From assembly GCA_937876465.1 (NCBI GenBank), contig CALEHV010000023.1, forward strand, positions 1-64,000: a stretch of 64,000 nucleotides of DNA, given 5' to 3'. The translations under genes and the position numbers were made by a program. The stretch comes from an uncultured Bacillota bacterium (GTDB lineage: Bacteria; Bacillota_I; Bacilli_A; RFN20; CAG-826). Shown in pieces: positions 1 through 8,690 of this stretch (positions within the stretch are counted from its first letter, which is position 1; each line of letters begins with the position of its first letter). The notes under the pieces are model-generated. The model ran no database searches, was not told where the DNA came from, and was given only the letters and a program-made list of their open reading frames with translations.

Positions 1-49
1 CTTGATAATTTTCAATGAGGTCATCAACACTTCCGATAGTGTTAATTAG
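1..49 (-). CDS. hsdS: Third hsdS half-gene, partial (runs off the left edge)
   Basis: Directly after the TAA that ends the neighbouring half-gene, the same reading frame stays open to the window edge and encodes LINTIGSVDDLIENYQ. This matches the coiled N-terminal stretch that opens the other two half-genes (NTIGSVDNLIEKYQ and NTIGTIDDLIEKKQ). It is therefore the start of a further target-recognition half of a type I restriction specificity subunit. Only about 16 codons are visible and no ATG is present, so translation would need an alternative start or reinitiation. Confidence 0.55.
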
Positions 50-61
50 TTAGAAATATTT
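31..61. repeat. hsdS junction direct repeat, copy 1
   Basis: These 31 bases are identical to 631-661, exactly 600 bp away. Read on the minus strand, the repeat spans the C-terminal KYF codons of one half-gene, its TAA stop and the NTIGS-like start of the next. A third, diverged copy lies near 1281-1295 (TTCCAATAGTGTTAA). Repeats at equivalent places in hsdS half-genes are typical substrates for recombination that swaps recognition domains. Confidence 0.85.
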
Positions 62-619
62 CGACAACAAAGCGGCTTTGTTTTTTCTTAATTCTATGAG
101 CTGATTTTCATTGTTCCTTATTGCTCTATATATTGTTTCTAATTTTGAATTTATAAGTTTGCTATCTTTAAAAACAGGAATAGAGATTTTTTCTAGCATC
201 CCTTTTGTAATGAATTTTATTACAGAACCTTGTGAGTTGTTTTGCAATTCACTAATACTTAATTCTGCTTCTTTAAGAAATAAGAAAAAATGTTTATTTG
301 GGTGAAGCATATACGTTCTTTGATATGCATTGCATTTGCCAGAATAGTATTTAACTGATATTTCCCCATTTCCAGCAATTACAATGAGGTCATCATCAAA
401 TGAATAACTATCTATTGATAAAACATCTTGTCCACAAGTGAAGAATGGATAATCACCATCTGGTGTAGCTGCATCAGCATTTAATTTCCCTGTTTTTATT
501 TCGCAACACGATCCTAAATTAAGGTCTGTAGATATGCAATTTTGCATTTTGTACTTTTTATACATTAAAGTAGATTCTTCACGTAATTTGTCTATGATTT
601 CCTGCTTTTTCTCTATCAA
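50..619 (-). CDS. hsdS: Type I restriction-modification specificity half-subunit (second half-gene)
   Basis: This gene encodes one target-recognition domain of a type I restriction specificity subunit, which directs the HsdM/HsdR complex to its DNA site. The roughly 190-residue product is half the length of a normal HsdS: a short N-terminal helix (IEKKQEIIDKLREE), one recognition domain, and a C-terminal conserved helix ending LLSKYF. The best start is a TTG at 617-619, but the frame is open upstream back to the TAA of the preceding half-gene and encodes NTIGTIDDL, so the true start is uncertain. Half-subunits of this kind can work as homo- or heterodimers. It lies 30 bp downstream of the first half-gene and is likely co-transcribed with it. 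Confidence 0.8.
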   Translation of the reverse strand: MIEKKQEIIDKLREESTLMYKKYKMQNCISTDLNLGSCCEIKTGKLNADAATPDGDYPFFTCGQDVLSIDSYSFDDDLIVIAGNGEISVKYYSGKCNAYQRTYMLHPNKHFFLFLKEAELSISELQNNSQGSVIKFITKGMLEKISIPVFKDSKLINSKLETIYRAIRNNENQLIELRKNKAALLSKYF

Positions 620-630
620 ATCGTCAATGG

Positions 631-661
631 TTCCGATAGTGTTAATTAGTTAGAAATATTT
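631..661. repeat. hsdS junction direct repeat, copy 2
   Basis: Exact 31-bp copy of 31-61. It contains the TAA stop of the first half-gene (650-652, minus strand) and, in the same frame, the NTIG codons that open the second half-gene. Confidence 0.85.
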
Positions 662-1321
662 TGATAATAAATTTTGTTTAACTGCCTTAAGCTTCTCGAT
701 CTTTTTTTGTGTCTTCAATTCTAATTCGATCAGGCTCGCTAACTTTGTTTGATAGTTGATAAAATCGCTATCGGCTAACATGGGAATTTTTATTGCTGTG
801 AATGTAGACTCATTAAGTGATGGGCGAGTTGAGGCTTGAGATGATAAATAGAGAATATTTTGTATTGATTCTTGAGAAAAGAAATCCCTTAAATACTCTC
901 TGTAATATGGCTTGGTTGGCTTTATTTTTAATAAAGCAACATTGAATGCTCCGGATATCCCATATCTTACTTTTCCGGCTTCTCCATACTTATCCATCAT
1001 GATATCTAATTCGTCGCATAGGTGGTTTCTTTTTGATACCGGAATATATGTTAAATGCGAATCTGAGCTATAGTCTCTATTCTGAACAAAGCGGACATAA
1101 CCGTCTTTTTCTTCGTAGATATGGACTTCTTTTGGTGGTTGTGCCCCATTCTCTAATTCGATTATTTTTAGAACATCGTCTTCATAATAGGACAAGGCTA
1201 TCGCATTTTTAAAAATAGAAGCCCTCTCTTTTTTAATCGAAATAAGAATTTGCTGATATTTTTCAATCAAATTATCAACACTTCCAATAGTGTTAACTAT
1301 CTGATGGGATTTGCTTGGCAT
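650..1321 (-). CDS. hsdS: Type I restriction-modification specificity half-subunit (first half-gene)
   Basis: First gene of the minus-strand hsdS array, 223 aa. It starts with MPSKSHQIVNTIGSVDNL, a helical segment, followed by one target-recognition domain and a C-terminal helix ending NLLSKYF. The length equals half of a standard HsdS. In the complex, two such halves contact the two parts of a bipartite recognition site and bridge HsdM. Its promoter must lie in the 88-bp gap shared with divergent hsdR. No good Shine-Dalgarno precedes the ATG. The recognition domain differs from that of the second half-gene, as expected for an array that stores alternative specificities. Confidence 0.85.
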   Translation of the reverse strand: MPSKSHQIVNTIGSVDNLIEKYQQILISIKKERASIFKNAIALSYYEDDVLKIIELENGAQPPKEVHIYEEKDGYVRFVQNRDYSSDSHLTYIPVSKRNHLCDELDIMMDKYGEAGKVRYGISGAFNVALLKIKPTKPYYREYLRDFFSQESIQNILYLSSQASTRPSLNESTFTAIKIPMLADSDFINYQTKLASLIELELKTQKKIEKLKAVKQNLLSKYF

Positions 1322-1361
1322 TTTGATAGAACAAAAAGTGTTATATTTATGTAAAAATCAA

Positions 1362-1385
1362 AGAAAATATGATAAAATATTTTCT
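1362..1385. promoter_or_regulatory. Perfect inverted repeat in the hsdS-hsdR divergent promoter region
   Basis: AGAAAATAT at 1362-1370 and ATATTTTCT at 1377-1385 form a perfect 9-bp inverted repeat with a 6-nt spacer containing GATAAA. It sits in the only shared regulatory gap between the divergent restriction genes, so it is a good candidate operator coordinating both sides. No repressor gene is identified for it here. Confidence 0.4.
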
Positions 1386-1418
1386 AGTTTAATGTAAAAA
1401 CTATAGGGAGTGATTGCT

Positions 1419-4400
1419 GTGGTATACGAGTCAGTAGTTGAAGAGACAATTATTTCTTTGTTAATAAACAAAGACTATGAATTGATAGATGAAAATGATT
1501 ATTGGGTTTCGAACAGAAAACTTGATGAATTTTTTAATCGTGATTTGCTCTTAGACACACTCAAAAGAATTAACCACACAAGCGATGAGAGCGTTCTAAA
1601 CGAAGCGATTAACATGCTCACTCGCCTTGAGAACCCGTCTCTCTTTGAAAGAAATTTCTTGTTCCATAAGTATTTGATCGATGGCGTCACTGTTGAATCT
1701 AAGGATTATGAAGTAAACCCATTAATTAGATTCGTTGATTTTGAAAATCCAGGAAACAACGTGTTCCAAGTTTCTCATCAAATCAAATTCAATGAAGGAA
1801 GATCCAACAGAATCCCTGATGTAATTATATTTATCAACGGTCTTCCTCTTGTTGTTATGGAGCTTAAATCGTTTGATGAGTCTGCCACAGATGCAACGCT
1901 AGAACATGCTTATGCACAGCTAGGTTCAAATAGTGAACATGATGGTTATAGATTCGATATTCCAACACTTTTTAATTACAATGCGTTCTTAGTTATCTCT
2001 GATGGTGTTTCTACTAAAGTAGGCACACTTACTGCAAAAATAGATAGATACAACGAATGGAAGAGTGTAAATGGTGAAAAAGGGTACGACGATAACTGCG
2101 TAACCAAGTTAAATATATTGATTGATGGTTTGTTTGATAAAAATAGACTAATAGATGTCATAAAGAACAATTTATTTTATATCCAAGACAAGAATGATAA
2201 ACCTGTCAAAATTATGGCTCAATATCATCAATTTTTCGGTGTTAAAAAGGCGTTGGCGTCTATTTCAAAAACAGTAAAGCCTACTGGTAACGGAAAAGCC
2301 GGGATTGTTTGGCATACTCAAGGTAGTGGCAAGTCGTTCTCAATGGTGATGCTTGCTCATAGATTGTTATTAGAACAATCATTGAACGTTCCTACTATTG
2401 TTGTTTTGACAGACAGAATTGATCTTGATGATCAACTTTATAAGACTTTCTTTAGTGCAAGAAGCTATCTCAAGACAGAGCCTCAAATCGCTGTATCTAG
2501 AGAAGACTTGGTTAAGAAGCTAGGCACAATTAAACAAGGCGGAATTATTCTGACCACAGTTGGAAAATTTGACAAAGAGAACCTTCCAAAGAACGAAAGA
2601 AATAACATCATCGTTATGACTGATGAGGCACATAGAGGACACTATGGAATTTATGAAACAGTCCATTACGTTAAGGATGAAACAACAAATGAAATGGAAG
2701 CCGTGTTTAAGTACGGGGTTGAAAAATATATTAGGGAAGCTCTTCCTAATGCAACCTTCATTGGTTTCACTGGAACGCCTGTATCCACAAAAGACAAGCA
2801 AACAACGGATATTTTTGGCGACATCATCGATGTCTATGACATGACTCAATCTGTTATCGATGGCTCAACCGTTAAGCTCTATTATGAATCAAGACTCGCC
2901 AAAGTATGGACTAATGATGAAGTCATTGAGCAAATTGATGAGTACTATAAAGACTTAGAAGATTCTGAAAGAGCAGATAAAGAATCAATCGAAAGATCTA
3001 AGGCAGAGATGTCAAAGATTAAGTTGATTCTTGAAGATGATAGCATGATTGACCTTTTCGCAAAGGATATCATGACCCATTACCAAGAAAGAAAAGGATT
3101 CTTAAATGGTAAAGCCATGATTGTCTGTCAAACAAGAGTTGCTGCGGCAAAACTATATAAGAAAATCACAGAAGAGGTTTGCCCAGAGATGAAGGAGCAA
3201 GTCATCCTTGTTGTTACTGAGTCGAACAAAGATACAGAAGAGATGAGAAAACTCTTCGGCAACTCTGATTATAGGAAAGAACTCGGAGAAGAATTCAAAA
3301 AGGATACATCTAAATATAAGATTGCCATTGTTGTTGATATGTGGCTAACTGGATTTGATGTGCCTGATCTCGATGTCATGTATTTCATCAAGAGATTAAG
3401 ATCTTATAACTTGATGCAGGCAATCGCTCGAGTAAACAGAGTTTATCCAGGAAAGGTCTATGGATTGGTCGTTGATTACATTGGCCTCGGAAAAGCTCTT
3501 GATAGCGCTTTAACTGAATATACAGATAGAGATAGAGAAAATAATGTCCAAGACATTAAGTTAGAAATCTATAATCTTCTCAAGGAAAAACTCAGTGTAT
3601 TGAATGAGTGGTTCTATAAAATAGAAAAAGCAAAATTCTATAGTTCTGATTCACTTACGAGATTTACAGCAATCCAAGAAGGTGCGCAGTTCATCCTCGA
3701 AGACAAAAAGAGAGAAGATACTTTTATCTTTGATCTATCGTTAGCTGTTAAACAAGCTTTCGTTGTATGTGGTGGTATCTGCACTAAAGATGAGAAAGAT
3801 GACGTTTTATATTACCTTGCTATCAGAAGCTACATATTGAAATTAAGAGCTAAGCACGGAACGGTTTCTACCGCAGAAATGAATTCTTTTGTTTCGTCTC
3901 TTCTGGCTGACGCTATTAAAGGCGACGAAGTTAAAGTCCTTTCAAAGCACGATAATTCAAACGAGAATGTCATTGATTTATTGAGCCTTGAAAAGATTGA
4001 GGAATTAAGAAAAAAGAACCCTCCTCATATTTTCGTCGAAATTGTTAAAAAACTTTTAGAAAGAGCAATCGCTGAAAGTAGAAAGAATAACTATTTTAAA
4101 TCTCAAGAGTATAGTAAGAGATTACGCAAAATTCTCGAAAAATATAACGATAGAGACGCCTCTTTCGTTCCGGAAGAGACGATTGTTGATTTGGTTAGCT
4201 TTGCTAGCGAAATGGTCAGTGACGAAAAAGAAGCTAGTAAACTAGGAATTTTTGGTAGGGAAAGGGCATTCTATGATGCATTGATCAGAGATAAATCTGC
4301 TCAAGAATTATTGAATGACGAAACATTAAAACTCATTGCTAGAGAACTCAAAGAAGTAGTGGAAGAGTATGCTTCTACTGACTGGTCAAATAAAGAGTCT

Positions 4401-4529
4401 ACAAGAGCTAAGATGAGAACAAAAATCAAAGAATGCTTGAAGAAATATAACTACCCACCTGAATATGCAAAAGCAGCGGTGGATGATGTTATAAAACAAG
4501 CTGAATATATTATGAATGATAATAAATAG
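1419..4529 (+). CDS. hsdR: Type I restriction endonuclease subunit R
   Basis: HsdR is the motor and nuclease subunit of a type I restriction system; it translocates DNA using ATP and cuts far from the site. Visible features in order: a PD-(D/E)XK nuclease core (PDVIIF about residue 132, ELK about 147), helicase motif I TQGSGKS about 300, motif II DEAH about 402, motif III-like FTGTP about 450, GFDVPDLD about 645 and motif VI QAIARVNR about 667. The length of 1036 aa is normal. GTG at 1419 is preferred over GTG at 1410 because GGGAGTG (1406-1412) is well spaced from it, and MVYESVVEE resembles usual HsdR N-termini. It is divergent from hsdS; hsdM is not in the window. The next gene follows after 26 bp and is probably in the same operon. 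Confidence 0.95.
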   Translation: MVYESVVEETIISLLINKDYELIDENDYWVSNRKLDEFFNRDLLLDTLKRINHTSDESVLNEAINMLTRLENPSLFERNFLFHKYLIDGVTVESKDYEVNPLIRFVDFENPGNNVFQVSHQIKFNEGRSNRIPDVIIFINGLPLVVMELKSFDESATDATLEHAYAQLGSNSEHDGYRFDIPTLFNYNAFLVISDGVSTKVGTLTAKIDRYNEWKSVNGEKGYDDNCVTKLNILIDGLFDKNRLIDVIKNNLFYIQDKNDKPVKIMAQYHQFFGVKKALASISKTVKPTGNGKAGIVWHTQGSGKSFSMVMLAHRLLLEQSLNVPTIVVLTDRIDLDDQLYKTFFSARSYLKTEPQIAVSREDLVKKLGTIKQGGIILTTVGKFDKENLPKNERNNIIVMTDEAHRGHYGIYETVHYVKDETTNEMEAVFKYGVEKYIREALPNATFIGFTGTPVSTKDKQTTDIFGDIIDVYDMTQSVIDGSTVKLYYESRLAKVWTNDEVIEQIDEYYKDLEDSERADKESIERSKAEMSKIKLILEDDSMIDLFAKDIMTHYQERKGFLNGKAMIVCQTRVAAAKLYKKITEEVCPEMKEQVILVVTESNKDTEEMRKLFGNSDYRKELGEEFKKDTSKYKIAIVVDMWLTGFDVPDLDVMYFIKRLRSYNLMQAIARVNRVYPGKVYGLVVDYIGLGKALDSALTEYTDRDRENNVQDIKLEIYNLLKEKLSVLNEWFYKIEKAKFYSSDSLTRFTAIQEGAQFILEDKKREDTFIFDLSLAVKQAFVVCGGICTKDEKDDVLYYLAIRSYILKLRAKHGTVSTAEMNSFVSSLLADAIKGDEVKVLSKHDNSNENVIDLLSLEKIEELRKKNPPHIFVEIVKKLLERAIAESRKNNYFKSQEYSKRLRKILEKYNDRDASFVPEETIVDLVSFASEMVSDEKEASKLGIFGRERAFYDALIRDKSAQELLNDETLKLIARELKEVVEEYASTDWSNKESTRAKMRTKIKECLKKYNYPPEYAKAAVDDVIKQAEYIMNDNK

Positions 4530-4555
4530 AGTTTGTTATTGGGAGAAAGAATTTT

Positions 4556-6691
4556 ATGAAAAATAGTAATAGATGTCTTTACAATAACAACATATCCTCT
4601 TTTCTATTAGAAGAAAATAGTGCAATTTTAGGTAAATTAACAGGTAATTATTATGGTTCTGTACAATCTACTCAGATAGATGCTTGGAGCGAAGAAATAG
4701 TTGTTATAAGAGACCTAGTATCATCACTAAATAGAGAAGGACAAATAATTTTTGAATATGATATTCCTCGTTTAGGCAAAAGAATAGATGTTGTCTTGTT
4801 AATGGGAGGAATTATTTTCTGTTTAGAATTTAAAGTTGGAGAATCCAACATTTTAGAAAATGACATTGATCAGGTTTTAGATTACGCATTAGATTTAAAA
4901 CATTTTCATAAATTCAGTGAGGATAAAATTATTGTCCCAATTTTAATTGCTACAAAGTATACAAAGTCATCAAGCGATATCAAAAAATCAGTTTATGATG
5001 ACAAAATTGTTAATCCTTTGATTACTGGAAAAGATGGATTAACAGATATTTTAAACGCTGTTCTTTCTGAATATCCTGATGAAGAAAAAATAAATGAGAA
5101 CTGGATAATTAGTCCTTATGCTCCAACTCCAACAATTATTGAAGCGGCTAGGACTTTATATGAATCCCACTCTGTCGAGAACATCACAAGACATGAAGCG
5201 GATAAAGTTTCTACGGATAGAACAATTGCCTATATATTAAATGTCATCAAAGAAAGCAAAGAAAACAATAAGAAAAGCATTTGCTTTGTAACTGGAGTTC
5301 CTGGTGCAGGTAAGACTCTTGTAGGATTAGATGTTGCAATTAAACAAACATATCAAGGTCAAGACAAACCTGTAGAAAATGATGGTGCTGTTTATCTATC
5401 TGGTAATGGCCCATTAGTTGCAGTTTTAAATGAAGCTTTGGCTCAAGATAATTATGAAAAATGTCGCTCTAAGGGTGAAAAGAAGAAATTATCAGATTCA
5501 AGACGTGAGGTTTCTAAATCTATTCAAATGATTCATAGATACAGGGATAACATGCTTTTAAAAATAAAGAACCCTGTTGAAAACGGTAAACTTGAAATAG
5601 ATCCTGCTAAAGCTGTTAAACAAGAAGATACTGGATACGCGGAAGTTGAACACGTTGCTATTTTTGATGAAGCTCAACGTTCATGGACTCACAAGAGAAT
5701 TGCTGATTATTTGAAACGTGGTGGAACTTATGGAAATAAGCTAAAAGTTCCTAATTTCCCTGTTTCTGAAGCTGCGTTTTTGATATGGTCTCTCGATCAA
5801 AGAGAAGACTGGGCAACCATTATTTGTTTGGTAGGCGGCGGTCAAGAAATCAATACTGGCGAGGCTGGTATTTCTGAATGGATTAAAGCCCTCAATGAAC
5901 AATTCCCACATTGGAATGTTTATATTTCTCCAAAGTTAACCGATAAAGAATATGCAGAAGGAAAGGTTAATGAACTCTTAAAAGATAATAAGAAAGTTAC
6001 TTATTCAGAAGAATTACATTTGGGCGTATCTCTACGTTCTTATAGAGCTGAAAAGTTATCTGCATTTGTTCATGCTCTTCTAAATTTTGATAACGCTGCT
6101 TCTGAACTCTATAAAGAAATTAAGGATAATTATCCGATAGTTTTAACTAGAGACATGAAAAAAGCCAAGCAATGGCTTCATGAAAAAGTTAGAGGCACTG
6201 AAAGAACAGGTGTTTTAGTCACAAAAGAATCTGCAAGATTTAAACCACTTGGAATCCACATTCTTCCTTCAGGAGATGAAAATGCTGTTCACTGGTTCTT
6301 AGAAGATAAAGTTGATACCAGATCATCTAATTTCTTAGAAGATGCAGCTACCGAGATTCAAGTTCAAGGCTTGGAACTCGATTACACTTGCTTGCTTTGG
6401 GACGCTGATATGAGATATGAAAATGGCCAATGGAAATATTATAGATTTAATGGCCAAACTAAATGGGTTGAACAAGCAGGAAAAACTGAGAATAATCAAG
6501 AATTGCAAAAATACATGCTTAATGCCTATAGAGTGCTTTTAACACGAGCTAGAGCTGGTATGATTATTTGTGTTCCGTATGGAAACGCCAATAAAACTAG
6601 AAGTGGATTCTGGGAAGATAGCACTCGTTTACCTGAATATTATGATGGCACATATCAATATCTAAAGAGTCTGGGTGTTGAGGAAATATAA
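4556..6691 (+). CDS. DUF2075-family P-loop NTPase/helicase with nuclease-like N-terminus
   Basis: 711-aa protein of the DUF2075 (schlafen AAA-like) helicase class. The core contains Walker A GVPGAGKT about residues 247-254, Walker B DEAQR about 371-375, and a C-terminal helicase end with the arginine motif LLTRARAG about 660. The first 100 residues contain IDVVLLMGGIIFCLEFK, which resembles the D-xn-E-x-K core of restriction-like nucleases, so a nuclease fused to a helicase is possible. The start has a GGGAGAAAG ribosome-binding site. It lies just downstream of hsdR and is probably co-transcribed with it, which suggests a defence-related role. The substrate is unknown. Confidence 0.75.
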   Translation: MKNSNRCLYNNNISSFLLEENSAILGKLTGNYYGSVQSTQIDAWSEEIVVIRDLVSSLNREGQIIFEYDIPRLGKRIDVVLLMGGIIFCLEFKVGESNILENDIDQVLDYALDLKHFHKFSEDKIIVPILIATKYTKSSSDIKKSVYDDKIVNPLITGKDGLTDILNAVLSEYPDEEKINENWIISPYAPTPTIIEAARTLYESHSVENITRHEADKVSTDRTIAYILNVIKESKENNKKSICFVTGVPGAGKTLVGLDVAIKQTYQGQDKPVENDGAVYLSGNGPLVAVLNEALAQDNYEKCRSKGEKKKLSDSRREVSKSIQMIHRYRDNMLLKIKNPVENGKLEIDPAKAVKQEDTGYAEVEHVAIFDEAQRSWTHKRIADYLKRGGTYGNKLKVPNFPVSEAAFLIWSLDQREDWATIICLVGGGQEINTGEAGISEWIKALNEQFPHWNVYISPKLTDKEYAEGKVNELLKDNKKVTYSEELHLGVSLRSYRAEKLSAFVHALLNFDNAASELYKEIKDNYPIVLTRDMKKAKQWLHEKVRGTERTGVLVTKESARFKPLGIHILPSGDENAVHWFLEDKVDTRSSNFLEDAATEIQVQGLELDYTCLLWDADMRYENGQWKYYRFNGQTKWVEQAGKTENNQELQKYMLNAYRVLLTRARAGMIICVPYGNANKTRSGFWEDSTRLPEYYDGTYQYLKSLGVEEI

Positions 6692-6955
6692 TTACAGTTT
6701 GTTTTTTTAGTTGTAACAGCTTATTCCGAAATCCCTAAAATACTTAATAGCAAATAAAAATGTGTTCACTGTCATACATTAAACACAGGAACACGTTTGT
6801 TGCGTGTGTCTAAAGTTAAAAGAGGGAACATATTGGCATCAGCATGTATAAATTATCGGCCGGACATGATTAATTAAAGGTAACAAAACGCCATTAAAAG
6901 TTAATAAAAGTGAACTGCCTTTATATTATATATAAAGTGTTTCTTTGATACAGAC

Positions 6956-7144
6956 ATGAGCAAAATCTGAAAGCGATACAAAAGTGCGGATGCATATCGT
7001 GATGGCGAAAGTAGATGGTATTTGTCTAAAAATCTTTTTGAAAAGGCGTTAACTTTTAATTCTTATTCTGGAGCTAAATTTAATAATACAATTATAGGCT
7101 CTTCTTACGTTAGAGGAATCTTAGAAGATAATAGAATATATTAA
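6956..7144 (+). pseudogene. Decayed ORF fragment with in-frame TGA
   Basis: Read from ATG 6956, the frame gives MSKI, a TGA, then KRYKSADAYRDGESRWYL and about 40 more residues ending NTIIGSSYVRGILEDNRIY at a TAA. The composition after the TGA is clearly protein-like. I do not recognise the family. The in-frame stop and missing upstream part suggest the 3' end of a lost gene. TGA as Trp is unlikely because TGG is used throughout the window. Confidence 0.4.
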
Positions 7145-7147
7145 CCT

Positions 7148-7267
7148 CTATATTTTGCTAGGTAAGTAATTGGATACAAGTTTCTTTCTATCTTTAAGTT
7201 CGTAGATTCTTTTCTCATATTCTTTTGTATTAGTAACTTTCTCAATAGTTTCAACAATATCATTAAG
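7148..7267 (-). pseudogene. Decayed 3' fragment, minus strand
   Basis: Between a TAG at 7268-7270 and a TAG at 7148-7150 the minus strand encodes about 39 residues without a start codon, including NDIVETIEKVTNTKEYEKR and KDRKKLVSNYLPSKI. It looks like the C-terminus of a coiled protein whose 5' part is gone. It converges with the fragment at 6956-7144, consistent with deletion scars. Confidence 0.35.
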
Positions 7268-7331
7268 CTAACAAGTGTATTAGTGGTCTATTTGACAGAT
7301 TAGGTTATTGTGCCGTTTTTGTTATAGGCAA

Positions 7332-7366
7332 AAATGACTACAAAAGTTGTCGTAAATGACTACAAA
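7332..7366 (+). promoter_or_regulatory. Duplicated 13-bp operator-like element before the HTH gene
   Basis: AAATGACTACAAA occurs twice, at 7332-7344 and 7354-7366, with a 22-bp period (two helical turns). Between the copies, ACAA-AAG-TTGT forms a small palindrome. TAATAT at 7384-7389 could serve as the -10 box, placing the repeats near -35 and -55. This is a likely binding site for the HTH protein encoded immediately downstream (autoregulation, inferred). Confidence 0.5.
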
Positions 7367-7411
7367 TTTAACTTTAATAATGTTAATATGTAAATGCCGA
7401 GGATAAGTGAA

Positions 7412-8491
7412 ATGACAAACTTAGAGAAAAATATAAATCAATATATGGAACTTAAAGGAATTAGATTTTATACAGATCTTTTGGTTGATATAGCACACCA
7501 ATTAAATATAAAAGGATATGATGCATTTGAGTTTGCAAATAGAGAAAAAGCAAATTTTTCTAAAATGCTAAAAGGGCAGAGGCCTCTAAAATATGACTTC
7601 ATCGTACCTTTAGAAAAAATATTTGGTGTATCGTTAGCGAGACTTCTTGATGAAGATGCTTATAAACTCCCTACTGAAAAAGATAACATCCCTTTTTTAA
7701 AAGGATTTAGATACTATGCATACAAAGACGACCCTGAATTATACGAAAAGGAGTTAGACAATTTGCTAACAGCGACTGGCGAATCATGTTTAACTCAAAC
7801 CGACGAATTTGGTAAAACGTTCTTGGATTATGCTGTGGAATATAAATCAATTAATGGTGTTAGATTTCTACACGATAAATATAAATTAAAACTTAGATCT
7901 TATAATAATCATTTTGAGACTGAACCAAATGGTATTCTTTGGATACACAATAAAGGCATTGAACTTGCAAGAATGATCTCAAATTTTGGTGATGTTGAAT
8001 TATTCAATGATATTTACGACTCAAGATATATGGTTGCTTGTGGTGGATATTATCTTCCAGACACAATATTTGCTACTGACGAATATGCTTCCATTATTTT
8101 GGAAAATAAGGAACTTTATAATAGCTTATTTGAAAACAAACCATACGCATATTTATATGGAAGAAAGGCACAAACCAGATTAAATAAAAAGTATATGGAA
8201 TTCAATTCTATCAATCCTGTTATAAATACTTGCCTTAGTTATGCGTTGAGACATTTAAAGAAATACAAAAATGAAGCGATAGAAATATTAAATTTTGGAA
8301 TTAATCATAATTTGAGAATTCGTCAAAGATTTGGAAAAGAATTATATAACTTCCATATAGATGAATGCGGCGGCATAAGGGACCGGGCAAACAACAATGA
8401 AATAGTGCAAATTGCAGTTATTGTAAAAGAGAAAGAGATTAATGATGAAGAGATCAATAATCTAATTGAACAACTTCCTACTTTTATGTAA
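7412..8491 (+). CDS. HTH protein with ankyrin-like C-terminal region
   Basis: About 359 aa. Residues 1-75 look like an XRE-type helix-turn-helix: MTNLEKNINQYMELKGI, then NFSKMLKGQRPLKYDFI and a following helix ending VSLARLLDED. The rest is helical, with an ankyrin-like stretch (GKTFLDYAVEYKSINGVRFL about 135-160) and no catalytic motif I recognise. ATG 7412 is chosen over ATG 7394 because GAGGA (7399-7403) is ideally spaced from it. The gene is monocistronic: a terminator follows at 8559-8596 and a duplicated operator-like element precedes it. It may be a sensor-type repressor at the border of the defence island. Confidence 0.6.
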   Translation: MTNLEKNINQYMELKGIRFYTDLLVDIAHQLNIKGYDAFEFANREKANFSKMLKGQRPLKYDFIVPLEKIFGVSLARLLDEDAYKLPTEKDNIPFLKGFRYYAYKDDPELYEKELDNLLTATGESCLTQTDEFGKTFLDYAVEYKSINGVRFLHDKYKLKLRSYNNHFETEPNGILWIHNKGIELARMISNFGDVELFNDIYDSRYMVACGGYYLPDTIFATDEYASIILENKELYNSLFENKPYAYLYGRKAQTRLNKKYMEFNSINPVINTCLSYALRHLKKYKNEAIEILNFGINHNLRIRQRFGKELYNFHIDECGGIRDRANNNEIVQIAVIVKEKEINDEEINNLIEQLPTFM

Positions 8492-8558
8492 ATTGTAATT
8501 ATTCGTAAAATCCTTTCTGAAGCTTTGCATCGATTCTCCTCGAAATATTGCAAAGCGG

Positions 8559-8596
8559 AAAAAGACAGTGAATTCTAGAAAAACACTGTCTTTTTT
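8559..8596 (+). terminator. Rho-independent terminator
   Basis: AAAGACAGTG pairs with CACTGTCTTT around a 13-nt loop and runs into six T. It ends the HTH gene transcript. Confidence 0.85.
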
Positions 8597-8690
8597 CTAT
8601 GATTTTAGGAAATAATCTCGTTTAAAAAGTTGATTTAAGATATAATTAATTTAATAAAATTAGGTTGGTAAACGTACATAAATTAAGTAA

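Larger units (their letters stand above)
6692..7393. other. Gene-poor 702-bp scar with ORF remnants
   Basis: No intact gene is visible. Two broken coding remnants are present (6956-7144 plus, 7148-7267 minus). A bulged hairpin lies at 6762-6794 (GTGTTC-A-CTGT pairing with ACAGGAACAC), without a T-run. The right end carries the promoter and operator repeats of the HTH gene at 7412. The stretch looks like the decayed edge of the defence island. Confidence 0.5.

Noticed and set aside
6762..6794. Bulged hairpin as a terminator or insertion-sequence end
   Set aside because: No T-run follows, and no matching second copy or transposase is visible.
6956..7144. TGA read as Trp to give an intact small gene
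   Set aside because: TGG is the Trp codon throughout and TGA ends two overlapping genes at 19531 and 19932; the fragment also lacks a ribosome-binding site.
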